Made by a program: the position numbers and the translations under genes. The notes beneath the pieces were generated by a model that did not search any database, was not told the origin of the DNA, and was given only the letters and a program-made list of their open reading frames with translations. A stretch of 64,000 nt of DNA. Origin: CALHVR01 sp963528625 (GTDB lineage: Bacteria > Fusobacteriota > Fusobacteriia > Fusobacteriales > Leptotrichiaceae). Of this stretch, positions 27,142 through 36,301 are shown one piece after another. The DNA lies in NCBI GenBank assembly GCA_963528625.1, contig CAURVQ010000004.1, forward strand, positions 15,094-79,093. The letters are read 5' to 3'. Each line of letters opens with the position of its first letter. The first letter of the stretch is position 1.

Positions 27142-27996
27142 CTATTTACTAATAAATAGTAATATCTCTCTAAGTAATTTACAAGCTAATGCCGTTGACT
27201 GACCTGACTGATCATAAATTGGACATAATTCATTCATATCAAGCCCTACGATATTTAATTTTGATATTTTTTCTATCGCTTTATGTAATTCCACAAATGT
27301 CACTCCCCCAGCTTCAGGTGTTCCTGTTCCCGGAAATTCTGAAGGATCTAGCACATCTAAATCCAATGTAAAATAAACTGGTTTTCCTTTCAATTTTTCT
27401 ACAACTTCATCAAGTCCATCGAAATTGAATCTTGTCGTATGAATTTCTCCCCTTTTAGCGTACTCAAATTCAGCTTTTTCTCCACTTCTTATCCCAAATT
27501 GAAAAATTTTACCTTTTCCAACTAAATCCCAACATCTTTTTATTACAGATGCGTGAGAATATTTTTGCCCTAAATACTCTTCTCTTAAATCTGTATGTGC
27601 ATCAAACTGTATTATATGTAAATCTGGATATTTTTCAAATACAGCTCTCACACTTCCAAGTGTTACTGAATGTTCTCCACCTATCATAAACGGTATTTTC
27701 CCATCATTTAATATTTCTCTCGTATTTCTTTCTATTTCTTCTAAAGCTAACTCCGAATGCCCAAATGATAACTCTAAATCCCCGCCATCAAATACATTTA
27801 TATCTTCCAAATCTTTATCTTGATATGGACTAAAAGTTTCAATTCCAAAACTTTCATTTCTCATTGCACTTGCAGCAAATCTTGTTCCGGGTCTATATGA
27901 TGTTGTACTATCAAACGGAGCTCCAAAAATTACAATATCACTTTCTTCATATCCATTATCACAACCAATAAATGTATGTATATTTTTTTGTTTCAT
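27142..27996 (-). CDS. speB: Agmatinase (arginase family ureohydrolase)
   Basis: A 284-residue ureohydrolase converting agmatine to putrescine and urea. The dimanganese site motifs are complete: GGEHS near residue 103, FDAHTDLR near residue 127 and LDLDVLDPSEFPGTGTPEAGG near residue 205. It sits in the operon after speE and before the dehydrogenase. It could also act on N1-aminopropylagmatine if SpeE works on agmatine first, as in Thermus. Confidence 0.92.
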   Translation of the reverse strand: MKQKNIHTFIGCDNGYEESDIVIFGAPFDSTTSYRPGTRFAASAMRNESFGIETFSPYQDKDLEDINVFDGGDLELSFGHSELALEEIERNTREILNDGKIPFMIGGEHSVTLGSVRAVFEKYPDLHIIQFDAHTDLREEYLGQKYSHASVIKRCWDLVGKGKIFQFGIRSGEKAEFEYAKRGEIHTTRFNFDGLDEVVEKLKGKPVYFTLDLDVLDPSEFPGTGTPEAGGVTFVELHKAIEKISKLNIVGLDMNELCPIYDQSGQSTALACKLLREILLFISK

Positions 27997-28017
27997 CTTT
28001 TTCCTTTCAATTTAATT

Positions 28018-28863
28018 TTATTTTTCTATTAATTCTTTCACATAATTTGGTAATGCAAACGCTCCTTTATGTAATTCTGTATTATAATATTTTGTTTTCA
28101 ATCCTAATTTATTCCAGTTTTCATCTTTCAAATCTTTAATTGGATGAAGTCCTTTTGTTGCAAATCCAAAAAGCCAATGTCCTGACGGATATGTTGGAAT
28201 ATGTAGTTGATAAACTGTTGCAAAAGGAAACACTGCTTTTAATTGTCTATGAGCTCTTTTTGTAGCTTCTGCATCTGCTTTATAATATGGACTTTCATGC
28301 TGATTTACAAATATGCCATCTTCTTTTAGTGCATTAAAGCAATTTCCATAAAATTCTCTTGTAAACAAATCCTCTCCAGGCCCAAACGGATCTGTTGAAT
28401 CTACTAAAATCAGATCATATTCGTTTGTTTTTGATCTTACGAATTTTAGACCATCTTCATAATATAAATTTACTCTTTCATCGTCTAGTTTACTCGCTGT
28501 AATTGGTAAATATTCACGACATACATCTACAACCATTTTATCTATTTCAACCATATCTATTTGCTCGATTGTTTCATATTTTACAAGCTCTCTTACAGTT
28601 CCACCGTCTCCTGCTCCAATTACTAATACTTTTTTTACTTGTGGTTTTACTGCCATTGGCACATGTACCATCATTTCATGATAAATAAATTCATCTTTTT
28701 CAGTCAACATCATAAATCCATCAAGTATTAAAAATCTACCAAATTCGTACGATTCAAAAATATCTATTCTTTGAAATTCACTTTTCTTACTTACTAAATG
28801 CTTATCGACTTTTATTGAAAATCTTACATTTTTTGTATGTTCTTCCGTATACCATAATTCCAT
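28018..28863 (-). CDS. speE: Spermidine synthase (polyamine aminopropyltransferase)
   Basis: A 281-residue aminopropyltransferase with the decarboxylated-SAM-binding motif VLVIGAGDGGTVREL near residue 80, MVEIDKMVVDVC, and the catalytic DSTDPFGPG loop near residue 155. HMPMAV-like YHEMMVHVPMAV near residue 62 is typical. It starts two bases after the speA stop. It needs decarboxylated SAM from the SpeD encoded at the head of the operon. Confidence 0.93.
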   Translation of the reverse strand: MELWYTEEHTKNVRFSIKVDKHLVSKKSEFQRIDIFESYEFGRFLILDGFMMLTEKDEFIYHEMMVHVPMAVKPQVKKVLVIGAGDGGTVRELVKYETIEQIDMVEIDKMVVDVCREYLPITASKLDDERVNLYYEDGLKFVRSKTNEYDLILVDSTDPFGPGEDLFTREFYGNCFNALKEDGIFVNQHESPYYKADAEATKRAHRQLKAVFPFATVYQLHIPTYPSGHWLFGFATKGLHPIKDLKDENWNKLGLKTKYYNTELHKGAFALPNYVKELIEK

Positions 28864-28865
28864 TA

Positions 28866-30341
28866 TTACGCACCTTCTTCCATAACAACAACTTTTATAT
28901 TTTCAACATTTACATCTTCCGTCCCAATAAGTTTACACCCTTTTTCTTTCGCATAATCAATGTATGTTACTATTTCTTCCGTAATTTTTTCTCCCGGAGC
29001 TAATATTGGAATTCCTGGAGGATACGCCATCACAAATTCTCCACTCACTTTCCCTTCACTTTCTCTTATCGGCATTGAAATTTTTTCAGCATAAAACGCT
29101 TTTTGTGGAGCTAAAATTACTTCTGGTGCAATATATTCATGATCAAACATTCCTTTTGGATCTTTTGAATAAAGTCTTTTTATTTCTGCAAGTGACGAAA
29201 TCAATCTTTCAATTTCCATCGCTCTATCTCCCGCAGTTACTATCGCCAAAATATTATCTAAATCTCCAAATTCTATTTGAATATTATAGTCATCTCGTAA
29301 AATGTCATAAACTTCAATTCCTGCAAGCCCTATATCTTTTGTGAAAATTGATAATTTTGTCGTATCAAAATCAAAAATATCATCTCCGTTTACAAGCTCT
29401 TTTCCATACGCATAATATCCACCTAATTTATTTATCTCTTTTCTTGCATATTCGGAATATTCTATCGTTTTATCAAATAATTTTTCTCCATTTATACTTA
29501 AATTTTTTCTAGCTGTATCAAGTGAACTCATTAGTAAATAAGATGCACTCGTTGTTTGTGTTAAATTTATAACTTGTCGTACATAATCCGCGTTCACTCT
29601 ATCTCCACCTATTAAAAGAATAGAACTTTGTGTCAATGAACCTCCCGTTTTATGCATACTTATCGCAGCCATATCTGCTCCAGCTTCCATCGCTGAAATC
29701 GGTAAATTCTTATTAAAACTAAAATGTGCTCCGTGTGCTTCGTCCACTAAAACTAACATATTATTTTCGTGTGCTATTTTTACTATTGACTTTAAGTCCG
29801 AACAAATCCCGTAATATGTTGGATTATTTACTAATATTGCTTTTGCATCTGGATTTTCATCAATTACCTTTTTTATATCATTTACTGACATTCCAAGTGA
29901 AATTCCTAATCTTTTATTTAGTCCAGGATTTATATAAATAGGAATTGCTCCATTTATAACTAATGCATTAATAACACTTCTATGAACATTTCTAGGAACA
30001 ATTATCTTATCCCCCAATTTTGTCGTTGACATTATCATCGCTTGAACTGCTCCTGTTGTTCCACTTACCATAAATAATGCTTCTTTGGCTCCAAAGGCTT
30101 TCGCTGCCACTTCTTGTGCTTCTTTAATTACTGAAGTTGGATGACAAAGATTATCTAGTGGTTTCATTGAATTAACATCCATTTTCATAGCTTCAAGCCC
30201 AATAAATTCTGTAAATTCTTGATTTCCACGTCCTCCTTTATGACCTGGGACATCAAATCTTACTACTCTATTTCCTAAATGATTTTTCATTGCCGTTAAT
30301 AACGGTGTTTTTTCTTGTTCTTTTATATTTTCGTTTTTCAT
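28866..30341 (-). CDS. speA: Arginine (Orn/Lys/Arg family) decarboxylase
   Basis: A 491-residue fold-I PLP decarboxylase of the Bacillus SpeA/YaaO group, about 490 residues rather than the 700-plus of the enterobacterial inducible enzymes. Landmarks are RFDVPGHKGGRG near residue 28, VDEAHGAHFSFN near residue 198, the PLP lysine in SMHKTGGSLTQSS near residue 230, and YPPGIPILAPGE near residue 440. Agmatine production is inferred from the agmatinase gene in the same operon. Lysine or ornithine are the other family substrates. Confidence 0.88.
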   Translation of the reverse strand: MKNENIKEQEKTPLLTAMKNHLGNRVVRFDVPGHKGGRGNQEFTEFIGLEAMKMDVNSMKPLDNLCHPTSVIKEAQEVAAKAFGAKEALFMVSGTTGAVQAMIMSTTKLGDKIIVPRNVHRSVINALVINGAIPIYINPGLNKRLGISLGMSVNDIKKVIDENPDAKAILVNNPTYYGICSDLKSIVKIAHENNMLVLVDEAHGAHFSFNKNLPISAMEAGADMAAISMHKTGGSLTQSSILLIGGDRVNADYVRQVINLTQTTSASYLLMSSLDTARKNLSINGEKLFDKTIEYSEYARKEINKLGGYYAYGKELVNGDDIFDFDTTKLSIFTKDIGLAGIEVYDILRDDYNIQIEFGDLDNILAIVTAGDRAMEIERLISSLAEIKRLYSKDPKGMFDHEYIAPEVILAPQKAFYAEKISMPIRESEGKVSGEFVMAYPPGIPILAPGEKITEEIVTYIDYAKEKGCKLIGTEDVNVENIKVVVMEEGA

Positions 30342-30358
30342 TCCATCACCCGAAATTC

Positions 30359-31213
30359 CTAATAAATATTCATTCCACTATAAATTTCTATCATTTCTCT
30401 TCTCAAACTATTCGTAATTTCAAGTCTAGTTTCAGGATTTATTTCATAAACATCTTGGTTAAATAAATAATTTTGTAAAACTATATCTTTTATTAACATT
30501 TTTGTATGAAAAATATTTGATTGATACACATTTACATCAATAGCATCATATTTTCTTAATGTTTCTTTACTTATAAAATCTTGAATAGAAGTTATTTCAT
30601 GATCTGAAAATATTTTTTTTCCTGATTTATCTCTAGTAAATCCTCTAATTCGATAGTCCATCGTTATAATGTCGGAATCAAAACTTCCGATCAAATAATT
30701 TAATGTATTTAATGGCGAAATTTCCCCACATGTTGCTATATCAATATCTACCCGAAATGTAGAAATTGAATTATCTGGATGATATTCTGGGAATGTATGC
30801 ACAGTTATATGGCTTTTATCCAAATGCCCATGTACCGTTTCTGTTTTTTCATGCACCTTTTTAGCTTTATTATTAAAATTATAATTTCCATTAAAAAATG
30901 GGGTGCCTCTATTACATGATGAATCAATATTCGTTGGATCAATCCTTTCTTCAGCTACTAAAATATTTACTGATGCTCCTTGTGGTTCATAATCTTGTTT
31001 TGATATATTTAAAACCGTTGCACCTATCATATCTGCTACATTAATTAAAATTTTTGTTAATCTGTCGGAATTATATTGCTCATCAATATATGCAATATAA
31101 TCCTTTTGCTCTCTTTCAGTTTTAGCATAACATATATCATAGATATTAAAACTTAATGTTTTGGTTAGATTATTAAAGCCGTATAAAGTTATTTTTTTTC
31201 CCAACTCATTCAT
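30359..31213 (-). CDS. speD: S-adenosylmethionine decarboxylase proenzyme
   Basis: A 284-residue proenzyme of the E. coli SpeD type. It self-cleaves within DKSHITVHTFPE (the Lys-Ser bond, near residue 125) to create the pyruvoyl group. FRVDIDIATCGEISPLNTLNYLI matches the conserved active-site Cys region. The ATG at 31213 is chosen: AAGGA stands just before it, while the longer TTG frame would begin at 31240, directly beside the predicted -10 box. It is the first gene of the polyamine operon. Confidence 0.9.
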   Translation of the reverse strand: MNELGKKITLYGFNNLTKTLSFNIYDICYAKTEREQKDYIAYIDEQYNSDRLTKILINVADMIGATVLNISKQDYEPQGASVNILVAEERIDPTNIDSSCNRGTPFFNGNYNFNNKAKKVHEKTETVHGHLDKSHITVHTFPEYHPDNSISTFRVDIDIATCGEISPLNTLNYLIGSFDSDIITMDYRIRGFTRDKSGKKIFSDHEITSIQDFISKETLRKYDAIDVNVYQSNIFHTKMLIKDIVLQNYLFNQDVYEINPETRLEITNSLRREMIEIYSGMNIY

Positions 31214-31240
31214 CACATCCTTTTTATTTAATTTTGCCAA

Positions 31241-31269
31241 ATTATATCATTTATACTCATTTTTTACAA
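31241..31269 (-). promoter_or_regulatory. Predicted promoter of the polyamine operon
   Basis: Minus-strand TTGTAA (31264-31269), 17-base spacer, TATAAT (31241-31246) preceded by TGA. The -10 is perfect and the -35 is weak, so an activator may help. Confidence 0.55.
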
Positions 31270-31283
31270 TCAATTTTTATAAA

Positions 31284-31317
31284 ATAAAAAGGCAGAAAAT
31301 TATATTATTTCTACCTT
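31284..31317 (-). terminator. Terminator after the small secreted paralogue pair
   Basis: Minus-strand AAGGTAGAAA (31317-31308) pairs with TTTCTGCCTT (31298-31289; one G-T), followed by TTTATTTT. It separates the effector/paralogue module from speD. Confidence 0.75.
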
Positions 31318-31344
31318 ATCTTAAACTTATTTATTACTTATTTT

Positions 31345-31614
31345 TTAGAACCATTCTATTTTATCAATCATCAATCCTGTATATCCTTTTCCTTCAAAAT
31401 GAATTTTATATCTTTCACCTTGATATACTGCTTCGTATACATTTTCATGAACACGTGTAAAATTAAAATGTGTTCCCGTTTCATTACTTATACAATTTAT
31501 ATATCTTGTTCCATTATTGTATATTCCTTTTCCTGTTATTTCACAGCTATTTACCACTCTTGAAAATCCTAAAGCCCCTACTAATAAAAATCCCATTAAA
31601 ATCATTTTTTTCAT
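31345..31614 (-). CDS. Small secreted protein, paralogue of its neighbour; candidate immunity protein
   Basis: An 89-residue protein with an N-terminal signal peptide (hydrophobic core to LGFSRV) and a mature part of about 70 residues that has two Cys (NSCEITGKGI and YINC). It is a clear paralogue of the next protein upstream: both share S-C-E-I-T-G-K-G-I, N-G-x-R-Y-I-N-C, x-F-N-F and ERYKI-F. The ATG at 31614 has AAGGA ten bases before it. Not a family I recognise. Its place downstream of a cell-wall-hydrolase effector and its export to the periplasm suggest immunity; this is inference. Confidence 0.7.
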   Translation of the reverse strand: MKKMILMGFLLVGALGFSRVVNSCEITGKGIYNNGTRYINCISNETGTHFNFTRVHENVYEAVYQGERYKIHFEGKGYTGLMIDKIEWF

Positions 31615-31672
31615 CACTTTCACTTCCTTCTTATATTTTTTTATTAATTTTCAAAATTTAATTTATAATGTC

Positions 31673-31963
31673 TTACATACAATCACACGGTATTCCTATA
31701 TATTCCACATCATCAATTCTTAATTTATCGTACCCTTGACCACTAAAATAAATTTTATATCTTTCTTCTTTTAATACACTTTCATATAATATTTTACTCA
31801 TATTTATAAAATTAAATTTTTTACCAGTTTCAGTACTTGTACAATTTATATATCGTACACCATTATTTGTAATACCTTTTCCTGTTATTTCACAGCTATT
31901 TATTATTCTTGAAAACCCCAATGAACTTGTCAACAAAACTCCAATTAATACTATTTTTTTCAT
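31673..31963 (-). CDS. Small secreted protein, paralogue of its neighbour; candidate immunity protein
   Basis: A 96-residue paralogue of the protein encoded just downstream, with signal peptide MKKIVLIGVLLTSSLGFS and the same NSCEITGKGI core. The tail is longer and ends in CDCM, so the Cys content differs. The ATG at 31963 is taken rather than the GTG at 31975, which is too close to the AAGGA site. It has its own promoter (32003-32031), so the pair can be made independently of the big effector gene upstream, as is usual for immunity genes. Function unproven. Confidence 0.7.
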   Translation of the reverse strand: MKKIVLIGVLLTSSLGFSRIINSCEITGKGITNNGVRYINCTSTETGKKFNFINMSKILYESVLKEERYKIYFSGQGYDKLRIDDVEYIGIPCDCM

Positions 31964-32002
31964 AAAATTTGCCACATCCTTCTTCTATTTTTTATTTCTA
32001 AA

Positions 32003-32031
32003 AGTATACCACCTTTTTTGTCATTTTACAA
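32003..32031 (-). promoter_or_regulatory. Predicted promoter of the small secreted paralogue pair
   Basis: Minus-strand TTGTAA (32026-32031), 17-base spacer, TATACT (32003-32008). Confidence 0.5.
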
Positions 32032-32109
32032 TACTTTAAAATAAAGAAAAATAAAAATTTATCTTACTTAACTCTTTTATTTCAAACAATTTCATCTTCA
32101 ACTATTAAC

Positions 32110-35100
32110 CTATCTTGTACTTTCTTTTACTAAACTTGTATTTGTATAAATATCTTTTTCTGTTAAATAATCACTTTCTTTGACTACATAATCTCTTGGA
32201 AGATAAAATCCTGAAAATTTTTGAACGACTTGAACGCCACCTACTGTAAATGGCGAACTTGAACCACTTCTTCTATATGTACTTTTTTTTAATTGATCTC
32301 CTTGATTTCCACCTAATCCAATATAATCTCCATTTTTATCTGTTCCTACTAAAAATGTGACATGCCCTGACCATGTAGCTACACCTGTCGCTTTATTATG
32401 ATTTTTTAATAATATTATCGCTCCGTATACTAATTTATCTGTTTTTACCATATTTGATGAACTTTCTACTCCTTGAGCTGCCGCTGTCCCCCAATTTTTT
32501 TCTTTTGCTTTTTTTAAAACCCAGTTTACAAAAGAAGCACACCAAGATGTTTCGGGACCTGCTTTTGGTAAAGAAGAACCTATTTTATGATATTCTCTTA
32601 CTTTATCTGCCAATGGATTTTGATTTTCTTTCATTCCTTTATATTTATTATATTCCTCTAAAGCAATTTTCATCCAAGGAGCTCTCTCTCCAACATTACA
32701 ATTAGGACAGTTTGTGATAGTTGTTGTACTATTTACTTTCGGTATTTCCTGTTTCTTACTTCCATCATTACTACTCGCATTTGCTTTATTATCATTTTTT
32801 GTAGCTTGAGTCACTGGAGCTTTTTGGCTATTATTCCCTTTATTTTCCGCTTTTTGTCCTTGTACTGTTGTCTCTTTTATATTTGCTCCTTCACTACTTA
32901 CATTTCCACTATTATTTTTACTATCTTGTATAGCATTTAATTCAACTTTACTTGTACTCTCACTATTTGTTTTATTATCTACATTATTCGCACTTACATT
33001 TCCAGTCATAGAATTTCCATGAACTTGCTGCCATTGTACTAAACTAAACGGACATTTTACTAGCACTTTTCCATTCTTTTTAATTTCCTCAACTATATCA
33101 ACCATTGTTGGAGCTTTTTTTAATTCGGCATAAAGTTTCCCTCCAACATTTAGCCAAGTTTCAATTTCAGCCATTGTTATTTTACTTTGCTCTGTTACTG
33201 TCTCTTGAGCTATTGTTTTTTCTCCTACCGCATATCCTTCCAACACTTTATTTTTATCAGCTTCTACTGTTTCAATCTTATCATTTACTTCATTCAAAAC
33301 TTTTTCTATTTCACTTTTTTCATCTTCACTCTCTTTTAAATTTGCAGATTTCATTAAATATCCAAAAACTATGATTGACAATATTTTAGAATTATAAAAA
33401 TTTTGATTTGCATGGTCACACATCGCCATTCCATATTTTTTTATTATTCCTTTGGAATCAAAATCAGGATTTGAAATATTTTTTATTCGTTTATAACTTT
33501 CTTTAAATGATAAAATAATTTTTTCCCTTATCTCTTTTTCTTTCTCTTTACTCATTTCAGATTTTAGTTTTTCAATATTTCTTACTTTTTCATTAATTTT
33601 TTCTAACGGTATTTTTTTCATTTCATCTGATAAAATTCCACGCTTTATATCTGCTATTTCTTTTAGATTTATTTCTTTTAATAACTTTCCGTATTCTTTT
33701 ACATTTTTAGCAAATTTTATACATTCTTCTTTTAATTGTGTCTGCATAAATTCATTATTTATTTGTTCACTTATTTTTTCCATCACTTTGTAAGTACAGT
33801 CCACATCTTTTTTGCTTTCACCATTTTTATCTATTTCATCTTTTGCTATCCCCACTTTATTTTGTCCTGCATCATCTATACTTATTGTACCACCATAAAT
33901 ACACTGAATTGTCGCTATATCAAGTAAAGCTGGTTTCCCTCTCACTTCAACATCAGTATGTTTTTCCCATAATGCTGCAAGTTCTGGCTTACAATATTTT
34001 ATCGCTTTACACATTTTAAAAGGTTGTATATTTTTATCTGCAATATTTAATTGTGCTCCACCTTCAAGTGTTACTCCATTCTCGCTTGCAATTATTCTAC
34101 TTATATCTATCCCCAATGTACATTTCAAAATACATTTATCATTTACATACATCGTTTTATCTGGTGTTATCATATTTTCAATATCGTAAAAATCAATATA
34201 AAAACTATAGATATTCATTGCATCTATATTTGCAACATAATTTCTTAAACTTTTTTGATTTTCAAATAAACTATGTATAATTTCTCTATCTTTCGTTTTA
34301 TCACTTTCATCTCTATATTTATCATATTCTTCTACAATAAATTTTTCTATTTTTCTAATATTTTCTACTTTTATTGGCGACTTTGATTCTACCCAACTTT
34401 TAAATATCGTAGTTATTCGTGCTTCATTTCCTAATTTATTTAATCTATTAAACATATTGTCTGGATCTTTAGATGGAATTATAAGACCTTTATAATTTTT
34501 TATATACCAAAGTATATAATTTCTTACAATATTACTATCTCTATATTTATGATTATCATAAAATTTTATTTCATTCTCTACTTTAAATCCAGTCTGAACT
34601 TTTAAAAATTCTATAAAAATATTATCTAAAAGTCTTCTAATTATTGGATATTTATAAATTCCGTTTTCATCTTTTTCGTACGCTTTTTTATATTCTTCAC
34701 TTCCACCTATTTCTTTTATCAATTTAAACGCTGATGTTTGAGCAATTTTATCAATTTCTACTTTTTCTATTTTTATTTTAATTTCATCAATATCTTTTAT
34801 TCCTTTAAGATATTTATTATATTTTTCTGGCAGTTCATTTTTTTCTACTTTTACTTCATTATTTTGATTTGTTTCTAATACATTCTCCACATTTTTTACT
34901 AAATATTCTTTTTGTTTTTCTACACTATTTATTGTTTTTTTCTCAGGATAAATAACATATTTAGCCGAATATTGAGACAAAACATCTTCTAATGTTTCAA
35001 TTTTTGACTTATTAATTATAGGATTACAATAAATATAGTAAATTAAATCGTCTATTCTTATTTTTTTATTTACTTCTTCACGACCTCTTAATATATCAAA

Positions 35101-36192
35101 ATTAACTTGATTTACTATATTTCCATTAATTTTATCATTCTTAGTTTTCTCATCATAACTTTTTAAAATATGCTCAATATCTTCTTTATTTTCTTCAAAA
35201 ATTTTACGATTTGTTTTTGTTTCTACATATTTTATATAATCTTGATTATATGATTTTGTATCATTAAATTTTTCTTGTAATCTTTCAAGTATTACTTCAT
35301 CAGACTTTACAAAAACAATTTTAGGTTCTTTTGACTGCTCTTCTCTATCTTTTTTATATTCTTCTGTATCTGCAACTTCCTCATATTTTTGACCAGAAAA
35401 TTCATAAACTGCTTCTTCTTTAATTTCTGTTTTTTCACTTTTTTTAGCTTCTTTTACTTTTTCATCAATTTGTTTTTTATCTTTATTTGTATCATTTTTT
35501 AAAACAACATTATTATTAAAGCACGGATCTTTAAATCCTATAATTACTGACAAATCATATCCATCTAAATTTTCGTGATAAAAATAAAATGGAATATTAT
35601 TTCCATCACATGGAATACCATATTCTCCTGTACAATTTGTTCTAATTGCATTCCCAACTGCACCTTGTCCAGCTAAATGAGAGCCCGCTAAAATTCCTGA
35701 TGAACTTAATTTCAATGTTTTTCCTCTAAAATCTGTTACCTTATAACCTTGTGCTTCCTTTCCTTTCAATTTTTTAAAAACATTACTTTCCAATGCTTCA
35801 CTTTTATTTGGTAGTCTATGAAGAGCATTTGCTGGAATAGAAAATTGTGTACATATTTTATCTGAATATCTTTTTAAATATGCCCATCTTTTATATATAG
35901 ACATCATCACTATTTCATCTTGTGCTTCCGGACTATTAAAAAAACTTTGCTTATTAGTCAACTTATATTTTTTTGCAAAATCTCCTTTAAAAATAACATT
36001 ATCCCAATGCTTAATCGAACTATCTATTAATTTTAAATCTTTTAATACATCTACTCCTATTTGATATCTTCCTTTAAATGACGAATTCCTATCTTGTTTA
36101 TAGTCATCCATACTTTCCAATCTCGCCAATTTATCAAAAAAAGCAACGGCACTATCTCCAATATATTGCCCGTTATAATCTGTTTTTTTCAT
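32110..36192 (-). CDS. Multidomain PAAR-like (DUF4280) protein with two peptidoglycan hydrolase domains; putative injected effector
   Basis: A 1360-residue protein with no signal peptide. Residues 15-230: a lysozyme-like domain (LARLES with the candidate catalytic Glu, FKGRYQIGVDVL, SGILAGSHLAGQGAVGN). Residues about 680-775: a DUF4280 PAAR-like domain (KCILKCTLGI, AQLNIADKNIQPFKMCKAI, VRGKPALLDIATIQCIYGGTISI), the kind that caps VgrG spikes. Residues about 790-1000: charged helical linker; 1080-1160: Asn/Ser/Lys-rich linker. Residues 1165-1335: a TIGR02594-type NlpC/P60-like amidase (SWCASFVNWVLKKA with the Cys near 1216, SGHVTFLVG, GGNQGD). Predicted tip-delivered cell-wall toxin of a contractile system. 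Own promoter; small secreted paralogues follow. Confidence 0.85.
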   Translation of the reverse strand: MKKTDYNGQYIGDSAVAFFDKLARLESMDDYKQDRNSSFKGRYQIGVDVLKDLKLIDSSIKHWDNVIFKGDFAKKYKLTNKQSFFNSPEAQDEIVMMSIYKRWAYLKRYSDKICTQFSIPANALHRLPNKSEALESNVFKKLKGKEAQGYKVTDFRGKTLKLSSSGILAGSHLAGQGAVGNAIRTNCTGEYGIPCDGNNIPFYFYHENLDGYDLSVIIGFKDPCFNNNVVLKNDTNKDKKQIDEKVKEAKKSEKTEIKEEAVYEFSGQKYEEVADTEEYKKDREEQSKEPKIVFVKSDEVILERLQEKFNDTKSYNQDYIKYVETKTNRKIFEENKEDIEHILKSYDEKTKNDKINGNIVNQVNFDILRGREEVNKKIRIDDLIYYIYCNPIINKSKIETLEDVLSQYSAKYVIYPEKKTINSVEKQKEYLVKNVENVLETNQNNEVKVEKNELPEKYNKYLKGIKDIDEIKIKIEKVEIDKIAQTSAFKLIKEIGGSEEYKKAYEKDENGIYKYPIIRRLLDNIFIEFLKVQTGFKVENEIKFYDNHKYRDSNIVRNYILWYIKNYKGLIIPSKDPDNMFNRLNKLGNEARITTIFKSWVESKSPIKVENIRKIEKFIVEEYDKYRDESDKTKDREIIHSLFENQKSLRNYVANIDAMNIYSFYIDFYDIENMITPDKTMYVNDKCILKCTLGIDISRIIASENGVTLEGGAQLNIADKNIQPFKMCKAIKYCKPELAALWEKHTDVEVRGKPALLDIATIQCIYGGTISIDDAGQNKVGIAKDEIDKNGESKKDVDCTYKVMEKISEQINNEFMQTQLKEECIKFAKNVKEYGKLLKEINLKEIADIKRGILSDEMKKIPLEKINEKVRNIEKLKSEMSKEKEKEIREKIILSFKESYKRIKNISNPDFDSKGIIKKYGMAMCDHANQNFYNSKILSIIVFGYLMKSANLKESEDEKSEIEKVLNEVNDKIETVEADKNKVLEGYAVGEKTIAQETVTEQSKITMAEIETWLNVGGKLYAELKKAPTMVDIVEEIKKNGKVLVKCPFSLVQWQQVHGNSMTGNVSANNVDNKTNSESTSKVELNAIQDSKNNSGNVSSEGANIKETTVQGQKAENKGNNSQKAPVTQATKNDNKANASSNDGSKKQEIPKVNSTTTITNCPNCNVGERAPWMKIALEEYNKYKGMKENQNPLADKVREYHKIGSSLPKAGPETSWCASFVNWVLKKAKEKNWGTAAAQGVESSSNMVKTDKLVYGAIILLKNHNKATGVATWSGHVTFLVGTDKNGDYIGLGGNQGDQLKKSTYRRSGSSSPFTVGGVQVVQKFSGFYLPRDYVVKESDYLTEKDIYTNTSLVKESTR

Positions 36193-36218
36193 TTCTCCAC
36201 CCTTTTATCTTTTTTACA

Positions 36219-36247
36219 ATTTTAACATATTTATATATAATTTTCAA
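36219..36247 (-). promoter_or_regulatory. Predicted promoter of the DUF4280 effector gene
   Basis: Minus-strand TTGAAA (36242-36247), 17-base spacer, TAAAAT (36219-36224), about 20 bases ahead of the GGTGGAG ribosome site. Confidence 0.6.
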
Positions 36248-36301
36248 TCGTTTTTTAATAATTATTTTAATATTTCTCTAATATAAATTAAATTTTAAAT
36301 C

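Noticed and set aside
31214..31240. Longer SpeD starting at TTG 31240
   Set aside because: That start would touch the predicted -10 box, and the ribosome site lies before the ATG at 31213.
33736..34280. Plus-strand open frames inside the effector gene and similar frames elsewhere
   Set aside because: They are opposite-strand shadows rich in Leu, Phe, Tyr and Ser with no ribosome sites, as expected from AT-rich coding sequence.
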